This document shows, in pieces, positions 11,056 to 19,875 of a DNA stretch of 64,000 nt. The DNA comes from Amazonocrinis nigriterrae CENA67 (GTDB lineage Bacteria > Cyanobacteriota > Cyanobacteriia > Cyanobacteriales > Nostocaceae): contig NZ_JAECZC010000028.1 in NCBI RefSeq assembly GCF_016056305.1, forward strand, positions 1-64,000, in the 5' to 3' direction. Below the pieces are notes generated by a model. That model ran no database searches. It saw only the letters and a program-made list of their open reading frames with translations, and was not told where the DNA came from. Position 1 is the first letter of the stretch. Each line of letters begins with the position of its first letter. The translations under genes were made by a program, and so were the position numbers.

Positions 11056-11210
11056 AGGAGTGGTAAAAGTTAGGAGTTAGGAGTTAGGAGTTAAGAGTAA
11101 AAATCAGAATTATAATTGATAACTCATAACTCATAATTGATAACTCATAACTCGTAAATCACAACTCATAACTCATAACTCATAACTAATAACTTATAAC
11201 TCATAACTTT
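11056..11210. repeat. Heptamer tandem repeats upstream of hmpE
   Basis: About 150 bp made almost wholly of 7-bp-period repeats: GTTAGGA units (about 11060-11090), then AACTCAT units and variants (about 11118-11208), ending just before the hmpE ATG. The array occupies the place where an RBS would be, and no Shine-Dalgarno is visible for hmpE. Confidence 0.8.
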
Positions 11211-11214
11211 TGCT

Positions 11215-14200
11215 ATGCTGCCGGAACAACAACAGCGGATTTTGGGTTACTTTATTGAAGAAGCAAGAGACCACCTGAACACAATTGAACAGGGGTTGCT
11301 GAATCTCGAAAGTACCTTGAACGACCCGGAAATGGTCAATGAAGTTTTCCGGGCGGCTCACTCCATTAAAGGAGGAGCGGCAATGCTTGGTTTGACTAGT
11401 ATCCAGCAAACCTCCCACCGTCTGGAAGATTGTTTTAAGGTTCTCAAAGAGCATCCGGTTCAAATTGACCAAAAGTTAGAGTCTTTATTTCTTGGTGTGT
11501 CTGATACCCTCAAGTCGCTGTTAGAGCATTTGAGTGGGCCGTTTGGTCTATCGGAAGAGGCTGCTAGTACTCTCATGTCAGAAGCGGAGCCAGTTTTTAA
11601 ATGGCTCAATGAGCATCTCGATATACTTGTAAAACAAGGAACCAGTGGCAGCGAGAGTACTGTAACACAAATACAGCCATTCCCAGGCGATAGCGTCAAC
11701 ACCCTCACGGAGATTTTCCTGCGGCCGGATAATCTGACTCTGGGAGAGGACACTTCCACAGAAATACCTTCGTCTGTGGTATCCCAAGCAACAGGTTCGC
11801 CAGCCACCGCCAGAGAAAATTTGAACGCGGGCGAGTTCCAAACTCAGGTTTTACAGGCATTGCGGGAAATGTTGCAATCATTTAAGCAAAAAACAACACC
11901 CGAATCGCGGCAAAATCTTCAGCAATCCTGTCAGCAGTTAGTTAAACTCGGCGATACATGGAATTTATCCAATTGGTGTAGTTTATGCCAAGCAGCAGCA
12001 AATGCGATCGCTAATCCTGATAATACCTATCTGACTCTAGCCAAAATCGTCATTACTGAAATTAAGCAAGCCCAAGAATTAGTTCTCCAAGGTAGAGAAG
12101 CCGAGATTGCAATTAGTCAGCAATTAGAAGGACTCTTAACCTTTCCAGAAATTGATTTATTAACAATAACTACAGATTTGCTGGATGAACGGCTAGCCAT
12201 CATCACAGAACCACCCACTGAGCTAGCACCAACATCTCATCAAGATCATATTAATAATAATGCTACTGTTGTACAACCAACAGATAGTGTAATTAGCCTG
12301 ACAGAAATATCCGAGCAACTTCACATCGATGTCGCCACACAAAACGCTGTTACTGGGGATGTACCTGCCAATCTCTTATTTGGTAGTGAAGATGATGCAT
12401 TTATTCTTAGTAGAAGTACTGACCAACATGGCCCAGAGGTAGGATTAGCTGAGTTAAACACACTTGCCGATTTGTTTGAAGGCGAGACTCCTGAACTTGA
12501 TGAAACCTGGCAACAAGAAGAAGTTCTAGATATTAATGGTGTCAGTAAATTAGGAATTGAACTGAAAAAAAGTAATATTGAGGATGCTGATAGCGATTTA
12601 GCAGATTTCCTCTCATTGGATGAAGATAGAAACAGCAATGGCTCTCAAATCAGCCCGACTACAACAGAAGACTTAAATCTGTTATTTGGTGACAACTTCC
12701 TAGAAAAAGATAATTTTGAACCGCAAAATTTACCCACATCTGCGGCAATTCCTGGTGAACTTTTAGAAGAATTTACAGAAATCTCTAGCGAATCACAGCA
12801 GTCTTTGGAAATTCAGCCGAAAGATGTAATAGGCGATTTATTGTCAATAGCATTAGATGAAAATGACACACTCTCTGTAAGGGAAGTCACTCAACCAGAA
12901 ACCAAGGTTGTCACCAGCAGCGAACTATCTACAAACCAACAAAGCAGTTTTGATGAATTATTTATAGAAACTGCAAATGCAGGTAGTTTTGAGGAAATAA
13001 CATTTAGTAACGACCAAGAATTAAAATCTACCATATCCCAGCCAGATGCCTTGTCTGTGGGTAATCTGTTTGCTGATCTCGAAGAAAATACAATACTGTC
13101 CACGAACGAACCAGAAATTGCTGATTTATTTGATGCATCGCCTACAACAGCAACAGGAGTGTCTCAAACAGACGAGGATTTGAGCAACTTCTGGAACCAG
13201 GAAGCTCAAGTAGAACCACAACCAGAATTTGATATTGTAGGTGAGCCGGATGTAGCAAAAGCGCTAGAAGAGAGTTTGCTTGCAGCTGCGGCTTCCGGTG
13301 AGATTTTTAGTGAAATTCAGCAGTCTATACCTTCTCCCACAATAAGTTTTGAGCAAGAAGATTTTGATATGACTTTCTTGCAGCTAGAAGAGCCGCAAGA
13401 TTTGATATTATCATCAAATGGTAAGGATAATTTGTTTGAAGAGTTAACCACAACTAACTCAACAATTTCTCCTGAAGTGGGTGATCATAATGTTTATTTG
13501 CCAGAAATTCCTAGCTTATCGCAAGAACCAGAAGTTTTAGATTTTATTCCTGAATTTACTAACCAGCCAACAGAGAACTCTTTGATAGATTCTCCTCAAG
13601 TATCTGCAAAACTAGAAATTGATTTGTTCGATACTATTGAAGGCAACAAAAATGAAAAAACACAAATTCTATTTGAAGATATAGCTGTCATAGATAATTC
13701 AACTTATATTCAAATCGAAACTACAGAAAATCTGCTTGGTAATGATTTATTTATTTCAGAAAATACTTTAGATATAAGTTTAGGAGAAAATTCAGACTTA
13801 CAACAGTTTTCCACTCATCCAGAGTTTTTAAATACTAATACTAACTTAGAAGCGCTCACTGAGTTTTCAGAGACAGCAGAACTCGGTTTAGGTGATGAAT
13901 TATTTGCACTATCAACTGAGTTATCTAGTGAAGACAGTCACGCTAACTTAGAAGCGCTCGCTGAGTTTTCAGAGACAACAGAACTCAGTTTAGGTGATGA
14001 ATTATTTGCGTCATCCACTGAGTTGTCTGCTGAAGACATTAACACTAACTTAGAAGCGCTCGCTGAGTTTTCAGAGACAACAAAACTCGGTTTAGGTGAT
14101 GAATTATTTGCACCATCCACTGAGTTAACTGTTGAAGACAGTCACACTAACATCGATGCGATCGCTGATTTCTCAGCAACTACTATTCAATTTGATGTAT

Positions 14201-16671
14201 TTGAAGAAACAGCAGATTTGTCCGCACTGTTGTTTGACGCAGATGTTACATCTGAGGCTGTACCACTGGCTGAAAAAGAAGATACTACTGATATAATTGC
14301 TGAATTAGGTTTGACAACAGCAGCAGTAGAAACCGCAGAAAATATTGCCCCAGTAGCAGAAGTTACTTTAGATGAAGCTGATATCTCAGATGAATTTGCT
14401 GATTTAGAAGCATTACTAGAAGAGGAAGTACCACAAAACACCAAAGCCAACTTTATAGCCGAAGAAGATTTTGCTGCCCTGGAAGCATTACTTGGTACAG
14501 ACAATGATGAAAAAGCAACACCTACACCAGCAAGCAACCATGTACAGGAATTGCGACCAGAGGCTACAAACAATACTGAGAATAATCCTGTTTCATCACC
14601 AAATATAGGAGATGAATTTGGTGATTTGGAGAAACTGCTGGCAGAAGCAGATAAAACCATATCCCACTCCTCACCCGCAAAACATCACACCAGTAAAACT
14701 CCCCGTGTCTCTACTCGTCGGACTGCCAGATTTGAAGAAACGATGAAGGTGCCAGTCAAGCAACTGGATGATATGAGTAACTTGGTTGGGGAGTTGGTAG
14801 TCAACCGCAACACCTTAGAGCAAGATCATGAACGACTGCGACAATCACTAGATAACTTGTTGATTCAAGTTCAACAACTCTCAGATGTGGGAGCAAGGAT
14901 GCAGGAATTGTACGAGCGATCGCTTTTGGAAGCATCTTTGTTAGCAAGTCGTAAAACCAAAGAATCTCCTAAACAAACCAATTACCACTCGCCAGATGCA
15001 GATACAGACAGGGGTTTTAGCGAACTAGAAATGGATCGCTTTACTCCTTTCCACACACTATCCCAGGAAATGATTGAACTGATTGTCCGGGTACGTGAGT
15101 CAGCTAGCGACATAGACTTCGTGACTGAAGAAACCGAACGAGTAGCTAGGCAATTCCGCCAAGTGACAACCCAGCTACAAGAAGGATTAACACGAGCGCG
15201 AATGGTGCCATTTTCCCAAGCCATTGATCGCTTGCGGCGAGGAGTGCGCGACAATGCCATTAAGTATGGCAAACAAGTAGAGTTAATCATTGAAGGCGGA
15301 GACACCTTAATCGACAAGATGATTTTGGATCATCTCACCGATCCGCTGACTCACATGCTCAACAATGCGATCGCTCATGGCATCGAAACGCCAGAGATTC
15401 GGCAAGCAGCAGGTAAACCACCCGTGGGAGTCATTGCCATCCGTGCCTTCCACCAAGGCAACCAAACTGTGATTTCCGTGGGTGATGACGGTGCTGGCAT
15501 TGATACAGAAAGAGTCAAGTCTAAGGCAGTAAAAGACGGTGTGATTACAGCAGAACAAGCAAAAACCATTTCGCGCATGGAAGTTTACGATTTGCTGTTC
15601 CAGTCCGGTTTTAGTATTAAAGATAAAGCAGATGAAATTTCTGGTCGCGGTGTGGGGATGGATGTAGTTCGCTCCGAGATTAGCGAAATTCGCGGCACAG
15701 TGAACACAGATTCTACTATAGGCAAGGGAACTACCTTCACTATTCGTCTACCACTGACCTTGAGTATTTGTAAAGCTCTGTGCTGTGTCTCTGATAAAGC
15801 TCGGGTTGCATTCCCTATGGATGGCGTGGAAGATACCTTAGATATCCATGTGAAAAATATACAGCATAGCGCCGATGGACAATCATTTATTTCTTGGCGT
15901 GATACAGTGCTACCATTCCGACCTTTGAAGGAACTGTTAACCTTTAATCGTCATATCGGTCGGGGCGGCGTTTATGGTGGTACTAGAGATGATGACATGA
16001 TTTCTGTTGTGGTGGTGCGATCGGGAAATACCCTGATTGCCCTACAAATTGACCAAGTGCTGAGTGAACAAGAAATTGTAATTAAGCAATTTGAAGGCCC
16101 TGCACCCAAACCCATTGGTGTAGCTGGTGCTACAGTCCTTGGTGATGGTCGAATTATGCCCATTGCTGATGTGCTGGAAATTATTGACATCTTCCAAGGA
16201 CGGCTTGCAAAACAACCTGGTGGTACACCTTGGCAGCAAAAAGCTATTCCGAATGTGCCAGAAGCCCCTGCTGTGAAGATTGATCCGACAGTACTGATTG
16301 TCGATGACTCTATTACAGTCCGGGAATTGCTCTCTCTAACGTTTAATAAAGCAGGTTATCGCGTTGAACAGGCGCGTGACGGTCAGGAAGCTTGGGATAA
16401 ACTCCGCTCTGGTCTGCCCTGTGATATTGTCTTCTGTGACATTGAAATGCCCCGTTGCGATGGTCTGGAGTTGCTTTCTCGCATTCAGAAAGACTCCAAC
16501 CTCAACCACCTACCCATCGCGATGCTGACCTCGCGCGGTGCGGACAAACACAGACAAATGGCAATTCAACTCGGTGCTAGCGGCTACTTTACCAAGCCTT
16601 ATTTAGAGGAAGCTTTACTCGAAGCCGCAGTGCGGATGTTGAAAGGAGAGAAACTCGTTAGTAGTAGTTAA
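11215..16671 (+). CDS. hmpE: HmpE, hybrid CheA-type histidine kinase
   Basis: A very large (1818-residue) CheA. The N-terminal Hpt domain carries the phospho-acceptor His49 in AAHSIKGGAAM. A long acidic low-complexity linker follows (about 150-1140). Next come the P3 dimerisation region (VPVKQLDDMSNLVGELVVN), the HATPase with N box (LNNAIAHGIE), G boxes (DDGAGID, GRGVGMDVV) and GKGTTFTIRLPL, then a CheW-like domain and a C-terminal receiver with phospho-acceptor Asp1742 (VFCDIEMP). The linker contains a 34-residue tandem repeat. This is the kinase core of the hmp hormogonium-motility system. Only one clear Hpt domain is seen. Confidence 0.87.
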   Translation: MLPEQQQRILGYFIEEARDHLNTIEQGLLNLESTLNDPEMVNEVFRAAHSIKGGAAMLGLTSIQQTSHRLEDCFKVLKEHPVQIDQKLESLFLGVSDTLKSLLEHLSGPFGLSEEAASTLMSEAEPVFKWLNEHLDILVKQGTSGSESTVTQIQPFPGDSVNTLTEIFLRPDNLTLGEDTSTEIPSSVVSQATGSPATARENLNAGEFQTQVLQALREMLQSFKQKTTPESRQNLQQSCQQLVKLGDTWNLSNWCSLCQAAANAIANPDNTYLTLAKIVITEIKQAQELVLQGREAEIAISQQLEGLLTFPEIDLLTITTDLLDERLAIITEPPTELAPTSHQDHINNNATVVQPTDSVISLTEISEQLHIDVATQNAVTGDVPANLLFGSEDDAFILSRSTDQHGPEVGLAELNTLADLFEGETPELDETWQQEEVLDINGVSKLGIELKKSNIEDADSDLADFLSLDEDRNSNGSQISPTTTEDLNLLFGDNFLEKDNFEPQNLPTSAAIPGELLEEFTEISSESQQSLEIQPKDVIGDLLSIALDENDTLSVREVTQPETKVVTSSELSTNQQSSFDELFIETANAGSFEEITFSNDQELKSTISQPDALSVGNLFADLEENTILSTNEPEIADLFDASPTTATGVSQTDEDLSNFWNQEAQVEPQPEFDIVGEPDVAKALEESLLAAAASGEIFSEIQQSIPSPTISFEQEDFDMTFLQLEEPQDLILSSNGKDNLFEELTTTNSTISPEVGDHNVYLPEIPSLSQEPEVLDFIPEFTNQPTENSLIDSPQVSAKLEIDLFDTIEGNKNEKTQILFEDIAVIDNSTYIQIETTENLLGNDLFISENTLDISLGENSDLQQFSTHPEFLNTNTNLEALTEFSETAELGLGDELFALSTELSSEDSHANLEALAEFSETTELSLGDELFASSTELSAEDINTNLEALAEFSETTKLGLGDELFAPSTELTVEDSHTNIDAIADFSATTIQFDVFEETADLSALLFDADVTSEAVPLAEKEDTTDIIAELGLTTAAVETAENIAPVAEVTLDEADISDEFADLEALLEEEVPQNTKANFIAEEDFAALEALLGTDNDEKATPTPASNHVQELRPEATNNTENNPVSSPNIGDEFGDLEKLLAEADKTISHSSPAKHHTSKTPRVSTRRTARFEETMKVPVKQLDDMSNLVGELVVNRNTLEQDHERLRQSLDNLLIQVQQLSDVGARMQELYERSLLEASLLASRKTKESPKQTNYHSPDADTDRGFSELEMDRFTPFHTLSQEMIELIVRVRESASDIDFVTEETERVARQFRQVTTQLQEGLTRARMVPFSQAIDRLRRGVRDNAIKYGKQVELIIEGGDTLIDKMILDHLTDPLTHMLNNAIAHGIETPEIRQAAGKPPVGVIAIRAFHQGNQTVISVGDDGAGIDTERVKSKAVKDGVITAEQAKTISRMEVYDLLFQSGFSIKDKADEISGRGVGMDVVRSEISEIRGTVNTDSTIGKGTTFTIRLPLTLSICKALCCVSDKARVAFPMDGVEDTLDIHVKNIQHSADGQSFISWRDTVLPFRPLKELLTFNRHIGRGGVYGGTRDDDMISVVVVRSGNTLIALQIDQVLSEQEIVIKQFEGPAPKPIGVAGATVLGDGRIMPIADVLEIIDIFQGRLAKQPGGTPWQQKAIPNVPEAPAVKIDPTVLIVDDSITVRELLSLTFNKAGYRVEQARDGQEAWDKLRSGLPCDIVFCDIEMPRCDGLELLSRIQKDSNLNHLPIAMLTSRGADKHRQMAIQLGASGYFTKPYLEEALLEAAVRMLKGEKLVSSS
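13841..14160 (+). repeat. 102-bp in-frame tandem repeat inside hmpE
   Basis: Three full copies and the start of a fourth, exact period 102 bp (34 codons), phased at 13841, 13943, 14045 and 14147. Each unit begins NLEAL(A/T)EFSET, continues LGDELFA and ends STEL...ED. It lies in the acidic linker between the Hpt domain and the kinase core, so copy number can vary without breaking the frame. Confidence 0.9.
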
Positions 16672-16734
16672 ATGCTAAAAGCCTCATAACGTTGTTTGCT
16701 TGCCGAAGAGTACGAAATCCGCCTTAAAGGTTGG

Positions 16735-16748
16735 TGAGACTAGTCTCA
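16735..16748. promoter_or_regulatory. Perfect 14-bp palindrome upstream of the prolyl oligopeptidase gene
   Basis: TGAGACTAGTCTCA is a perfect palindrome, extended to an imperfect GGTTG...CAACC stem, lying about 60 bp before the start of the next gene. No T-tract follows, so it is not a standard terminator; an operator is possible. Confidence 0.3.
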
Positions 16749-16792
16749 ACCGTTGCCTGAACTGTTGAGATTTGTAGAATAGGCAAGTAAGC

Positions 16793-16798
16793 TATAAT
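16793..16798 (+). promoter_or_regulatory. Candidate -10 box very close to the start codon
   Basis: TATAAT ends 8 bases before the ATG at 16807. There is no Shine-Dalgarno in front of that ATG. If this -10 is used, the mRNA would be leaderless or nearly so. The -35 is unclear (TTGTAG at 16772 with 15-bp spacing, or TTGAGA at 16765 with 22-bp spacing). Confidence 0.3.
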
Positions 16799-16806
16799 CT
16801 GACACC

Positions 16807-18876
16807 ATGTCTGATATCAATAAATCTCTGACCTACCCAACCAGCCACAAAAGTGACCAAGTTGATCATTACCACGGTACTTTAGTTGCAGATCCTTACC
16901 GTTGGCTAGAAGATCCAGATTCGGAAGAAACAAAAGCCTGGATTTCGGCAGAAAATCAAATTACTTTTGACTACCTGAGCGAAATTCCTGCTAGGGAGAA
17001 AATTAAACAGCGACTGACCAAACTTTGGGATTATGAAAAATATGGTATCCCCTTTCAAGAGGGCGATCGCTACTTTTTTTTCAAAAATGACGGACTGCAA
17101 AATCAAAGCGTCCTCTACACTCTCTTAACTCTCGATGCTGAACCTCAAGTTTTACTCGACCCGAATCAACTCTCCGCAGATGGTACTGTGGCACTTTCGG
17201 GATTATCCATTAGCGAGAATGGTAAACTTTTAGCATATGGTCTATCTGGCTCTGGTTCTGACTGGCAAGAGTGGAAAGTCCGCGATGTCCAAACTGGTGA
17301 AGATTTGCCAGACCACCTGAAATGGATTAAATTTTCTCGTGCATCCTGGACACACGATCATCAAGGTTTTTTCTACAGTCGTTACGATGAGCCAAACGCC
17401 AAAACCAAATTAGAAGATGTCAATTATTATCAAAAGCTTTACTATCACAAAGTGGGTACGCCCCAATCTGAAGATGTACTAATTTATCATCGTCCTGATG
17501 AGAAAGAATGGGGTTTTGGTGGCGACGTTACAGAAGATGGACGCTATTTAATTATTTCTGTTTGGCTGGGAACTGACTCTAAAAATTTGGTTTTCTACAA
17601 AGATTTGACTAATCCCAATTCAGAAGTTGTAGAATTAATCAATCAATTTGAAGCAAATTATAGCTTTATTGACCACAATGATAGCATCTTTTATTTCCGT
17701 ACGGATTTAGATGCACCACGCGGTAGAGTTATCGCTGTTGATATCAATAATCCTGCTAAAGAAAACTGGAAAGAAATTATTCCTCAAACGGCGGCAACTT
17801 TAGAAGGTGTTAACATCCTCAACAACCAGTTTGTTGCTGATTATCTCCAAGATGCTAGCACTCAAATCAAAATTTTTGACCTCCAAGGTACATTTGTGCG
17901 TGATGTAGAATTACCCGGAATCGGTACGGCTGGTGGTTTTAATGGTAAGCGTGATGATACGGAAACTTTTTATAGTTTTACTAGCTTCACGATACCGGGC
18001 GCTATATATCACTACAACATGGTGACAGGAAAAAGTGAACTTTTCCGTCAACCAGAAGTAGATTTTAACCCTGATGATTACGAGACAAAACAAATCTTTT
18101 ACAGCAGTAAAGATGGTACGCAAGTGCCAATGTTTATTACTCATAAAAAGGGGATTAAATTGGATGGTAATAACCCCACCTATCTTTATAGCTATGGCGG
18201 TTTTAATATCTCCATCACCCCAAATTTTTCTGTGAGTAACTTAATCTGGTTGGAGATAGGCGGCGTTTATGCTGTGGCTAATATCCGGGGTGGTGGTGAG
18301 TATGGTGAAGAATGGCATCAAGCTGGAATGAAAGAGAAAAAACAGAATGTTTTTGATGACTTTATCGCCGCAGCTGAATGGCTAATTGCTAATAATTATA
18401 CAAAGCCTGCAAAATTAGCGATCGCTGGTGGTAGTAACGGTGGCTTATTGGTGGGTGCTTGTATGACTCAGCGTCCCGATTTATTCGGTGCAGTTTTGCC
18501 AGCCGTCGGTGTCATGGATATGTTGCGATTCCACAAATTTACCATTGGCTGGGCTTGGACTTCTGAATTTGGTTCCCCGGAGAACCCAGAAGAGTTTCAA
18601 ACCCTTTATGCTTATTCACCACTGCACAACCTCAAACCAGGTACAGCTTACCCAGCAACCTTAATTACTACAGCCGATCATGACGATCGCGTTGTCCCTG
18701 CTCATAGTTTCAAATTTGCCGCTGCTTTGCAAGCTGCTCACGCAGGTGATGCACCAGTGTTGATTAGAATTGAGACAAAGGCAGGACATGGTGCAGGTAA
18801 ACCGACGGCTAAGATGATCGAAGAAGCCGCAGACAAGTGGGCTTTTTTGGTGCGTACCTTGAAGATGGAAGTTTAA
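16807..18876 (+). CDS. Prolyl oligopeptidase family serine peptidase (S9A)
   Basis: A 689-residue protein of typical length for cytosolic prolyl oligopeptidase. The N-terminal seven-bladed propeller begins after the conserved DPYRWLED motif. The C-terminal alpha/beta hydrolase carries the triad: Ser543 in GGSNGG, Asp626 in DHDDRVVP and His661 in KAGHGAG. It should cleave short peptides after proline. There is no signal peptide. The upstream region offers a TATAAT only 8 bases before the ATG. Confidence 0.92.
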   Translation: MSDINKSLTYPTSHKSDQVDHYHGTLVADPYRWLEDPDSEETKAWISAENQITFDYLSEIPAREKIKQRLTKLWDYEKYGIPFQEGDRYFFFKNDGLQNQSVLYTLLTLDAEPQVLLDPNQLSADGTVALSGLSISENGKLLAYGLSGSGSDWQEWKVRDVQTGEDLPDHLKWIKFSRASWTHDHQGFFYSRYDEPNAKTKLEDVNYYQKLYYHKVGTPQSEDVLIYHRPDEKEWGFGGDVTEDGRYLIISVWLGTDSKNLVFYKDLTNPNSEVVELINQFEANYSFIDHNDSIFYFRTDLDAPRGRVIAVDINNPAKENWKEIIPQTAATLEGVNILNNQFVADYLQDASTQIKIFDLQGTFVRDVELPGIGTAGGFNGKRDDTETFYSFTSFTIPGAIYHYNMVTGKSELFRQPEVDFNPDDYETKQIFYSSKDGTQVPMFITHKKGIKLDGNNPTYLYSYGGFNISITPNFSVSNLIWLEIGGVYAVANIRGGGEYGEEWHQAGMKEKKQNVFDDFIAAAEWLIANNYTKPAKLAIAGGSNGGLLVGACMTQRPDLFGAVLPAVGVMDMLRFHKFTIGWAWTSEFGSPENPEEFQTLYAYSPLHNLKPGTAYPATLITTADHDDRVVPAHSFKFAAALQAAHAGDAPVLIRIETKAGHGAGKPTAKMIEEAADKWAFLVRTLKMEV

Positions 18877-18955
18877 TTATTTCGTAGGATAGGCAATGGC
18901 ATCCTAGTTATTTGAAGGCTAACAAAATACTACTTTTTATTCCTAGCAGGATGAT

Positions 18956-19017
18956 GGACTTCTAAAAGTTTTGTAGTAAATATATCGCAATATTTGCTAA
19001 CAAAAGTTTAGAAGTCC
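18956..19017. repeat. 62-bp near-perfect hairpin element
   Basis: Arms GGACTTCTAAAAGTTTTGT... and its complement ...ACAAAAGTTTAGAAGTCC pair over about 28 bp around a 6-base loop, with only a few mismatches. It sits between the oligopeptidase gene and the SUKH-like gene. The size and symmetry suggest a palindromic miniature element; no U-tract marks it as a terminator. Confidence 0.6.
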
Positions 19018-19039
19018 TTTATGCATAGTGAGATGAAAA

Positions 19040-19543
19040 ATGTCGAATTTAACTAGTGTTTTAGAAAGAATATTAGATTTAATAGAAGAGTATGAGTATG
19101 AAGGATACAACTTCTTACCCACTAACTCGCCTTATTATCAAGAACAGTCTGACTTTTTACAGCCTGGACTAAGAGCTTTAGAAACCGAAGTACAGTTAAT
19201 ACTAAAAGCTTTACCATTTCATCTACCGCAAGAACTACTAGAACTATATTCCTGGGCGAATGGTACACACAAGTGGGGATGTTATGCTTTTATAGGCGAT
19301 GAAGTATTTTATTCTTTACAAGAAGCATCCCAAACATATCATCGCATATATAGTAATGCGGTGAAAGAAGCTAAGAGATATAAACTGGACACGTCTGAAA
19401 GCTGGTGGAAAAGGCACTGGTTTCCAATCTTTATTCGTGACGATCAAGACTATTTCACTCTTGGTGGAAATGAACCAACAAAGAAAGCACCCATATTCTT
19501 GTATGACTATAGAGACGGTGTTAATGCCTACAACAAAAGGTGA
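19040..19543 (+). CDS. SMI1/KNR4 (SUKH)-like protein
   Basis: A 167-residue protein with the layout of SUKH/SMI1-KNR4 proteins: an N-terminal helix, LPQELLELYSWANGT near residue 65, and the late strand pair WFPIFIRDDQDYFTLGG and APIFLYDYRDG. SUKH proteins are known as immunity proteins in bacterial toxin systems and as general binding domains; no toxin gene is adjacent. The end of the gene coincides with the point where homology to a Uma2 protein begins in another frame, so its C-terminus may be new. Function not assigned beyond the family. Confidence 0.6.
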   Translation: MSNLTSVLERILDLIEEYEYEGYNFLPTNSPYYQEQSDFLQPGLRALETEVQLILKALPFHLPQELLELYSWANGTHKWGCYAFIGDEVFYSLQEASQTYHRIYSNAVKEAKRYKLDTSESWWKRHWFPIFIRDDQDYFTLGGNEPTKKAPIFLYDYRDGVNAYNKR

Positions 19544-19856
19544 AGTGATGCCAGAATGTGCTATTAACACATCAGACGGCATCAAAGTTGCTGATGTTGT
19601 CTGGTGTTCAGAGGAACGATTTACTCAAATTGAAGATGAGGTATCAGCATCTATTGCACCAGAAATTTGTGTAGAAGTTAAATCCAGTGGTAACACTTTG
19701 GATGAAATAGAATTTAAAAAAAACTTATATTTAGAAGCTCAAGCTTTGGAAGTATGGTTATGTAATCAACAAGGTGAAATGAAATTCTATAATCAGCAAG
19801 GTGAATTAGAGCAATCTTTGTTAGTTCCTAACTTTCCTAAGCAAATTAAACGGTAA
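19524..19856 (+). pseudogene. N-terminally truncated Uma2 (DUF820) family nuclease
   Basis: The frame encodes the C-terminal half of a Uma2 family restriction-endonuclease-like protein: GIKVADVVW, then IAPEICVEVKSSGNTLDEIE, then the Lys of FKKNLYLEAQALEVWL, which is the PD-(D/E)xK-like core region. Intact family members are usually about 180-200 residues; the first 80 or so are missing, and sequence upstream in this frame shows no relation to the family. It overlaps the last 20 bases of the SUKH-like gene in a different frame. Best read as a remnant left by a deletion or recombination. Confidence 0.65.
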
Positions 19857-19875
19857 TTAAAATAGTTGCAAAACT

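Noticed and set aside
11056-11210. Repeat array as a CRISPR
   Set aside because: Units are 7 bp with no spacers of 30-40 bp and no cas genes anywhere in the window.
14187-14660. Ser-rich antisense frame opposite the hmpE linker
   Set aside because: Shadow of the acidic linker codons, not a gene.
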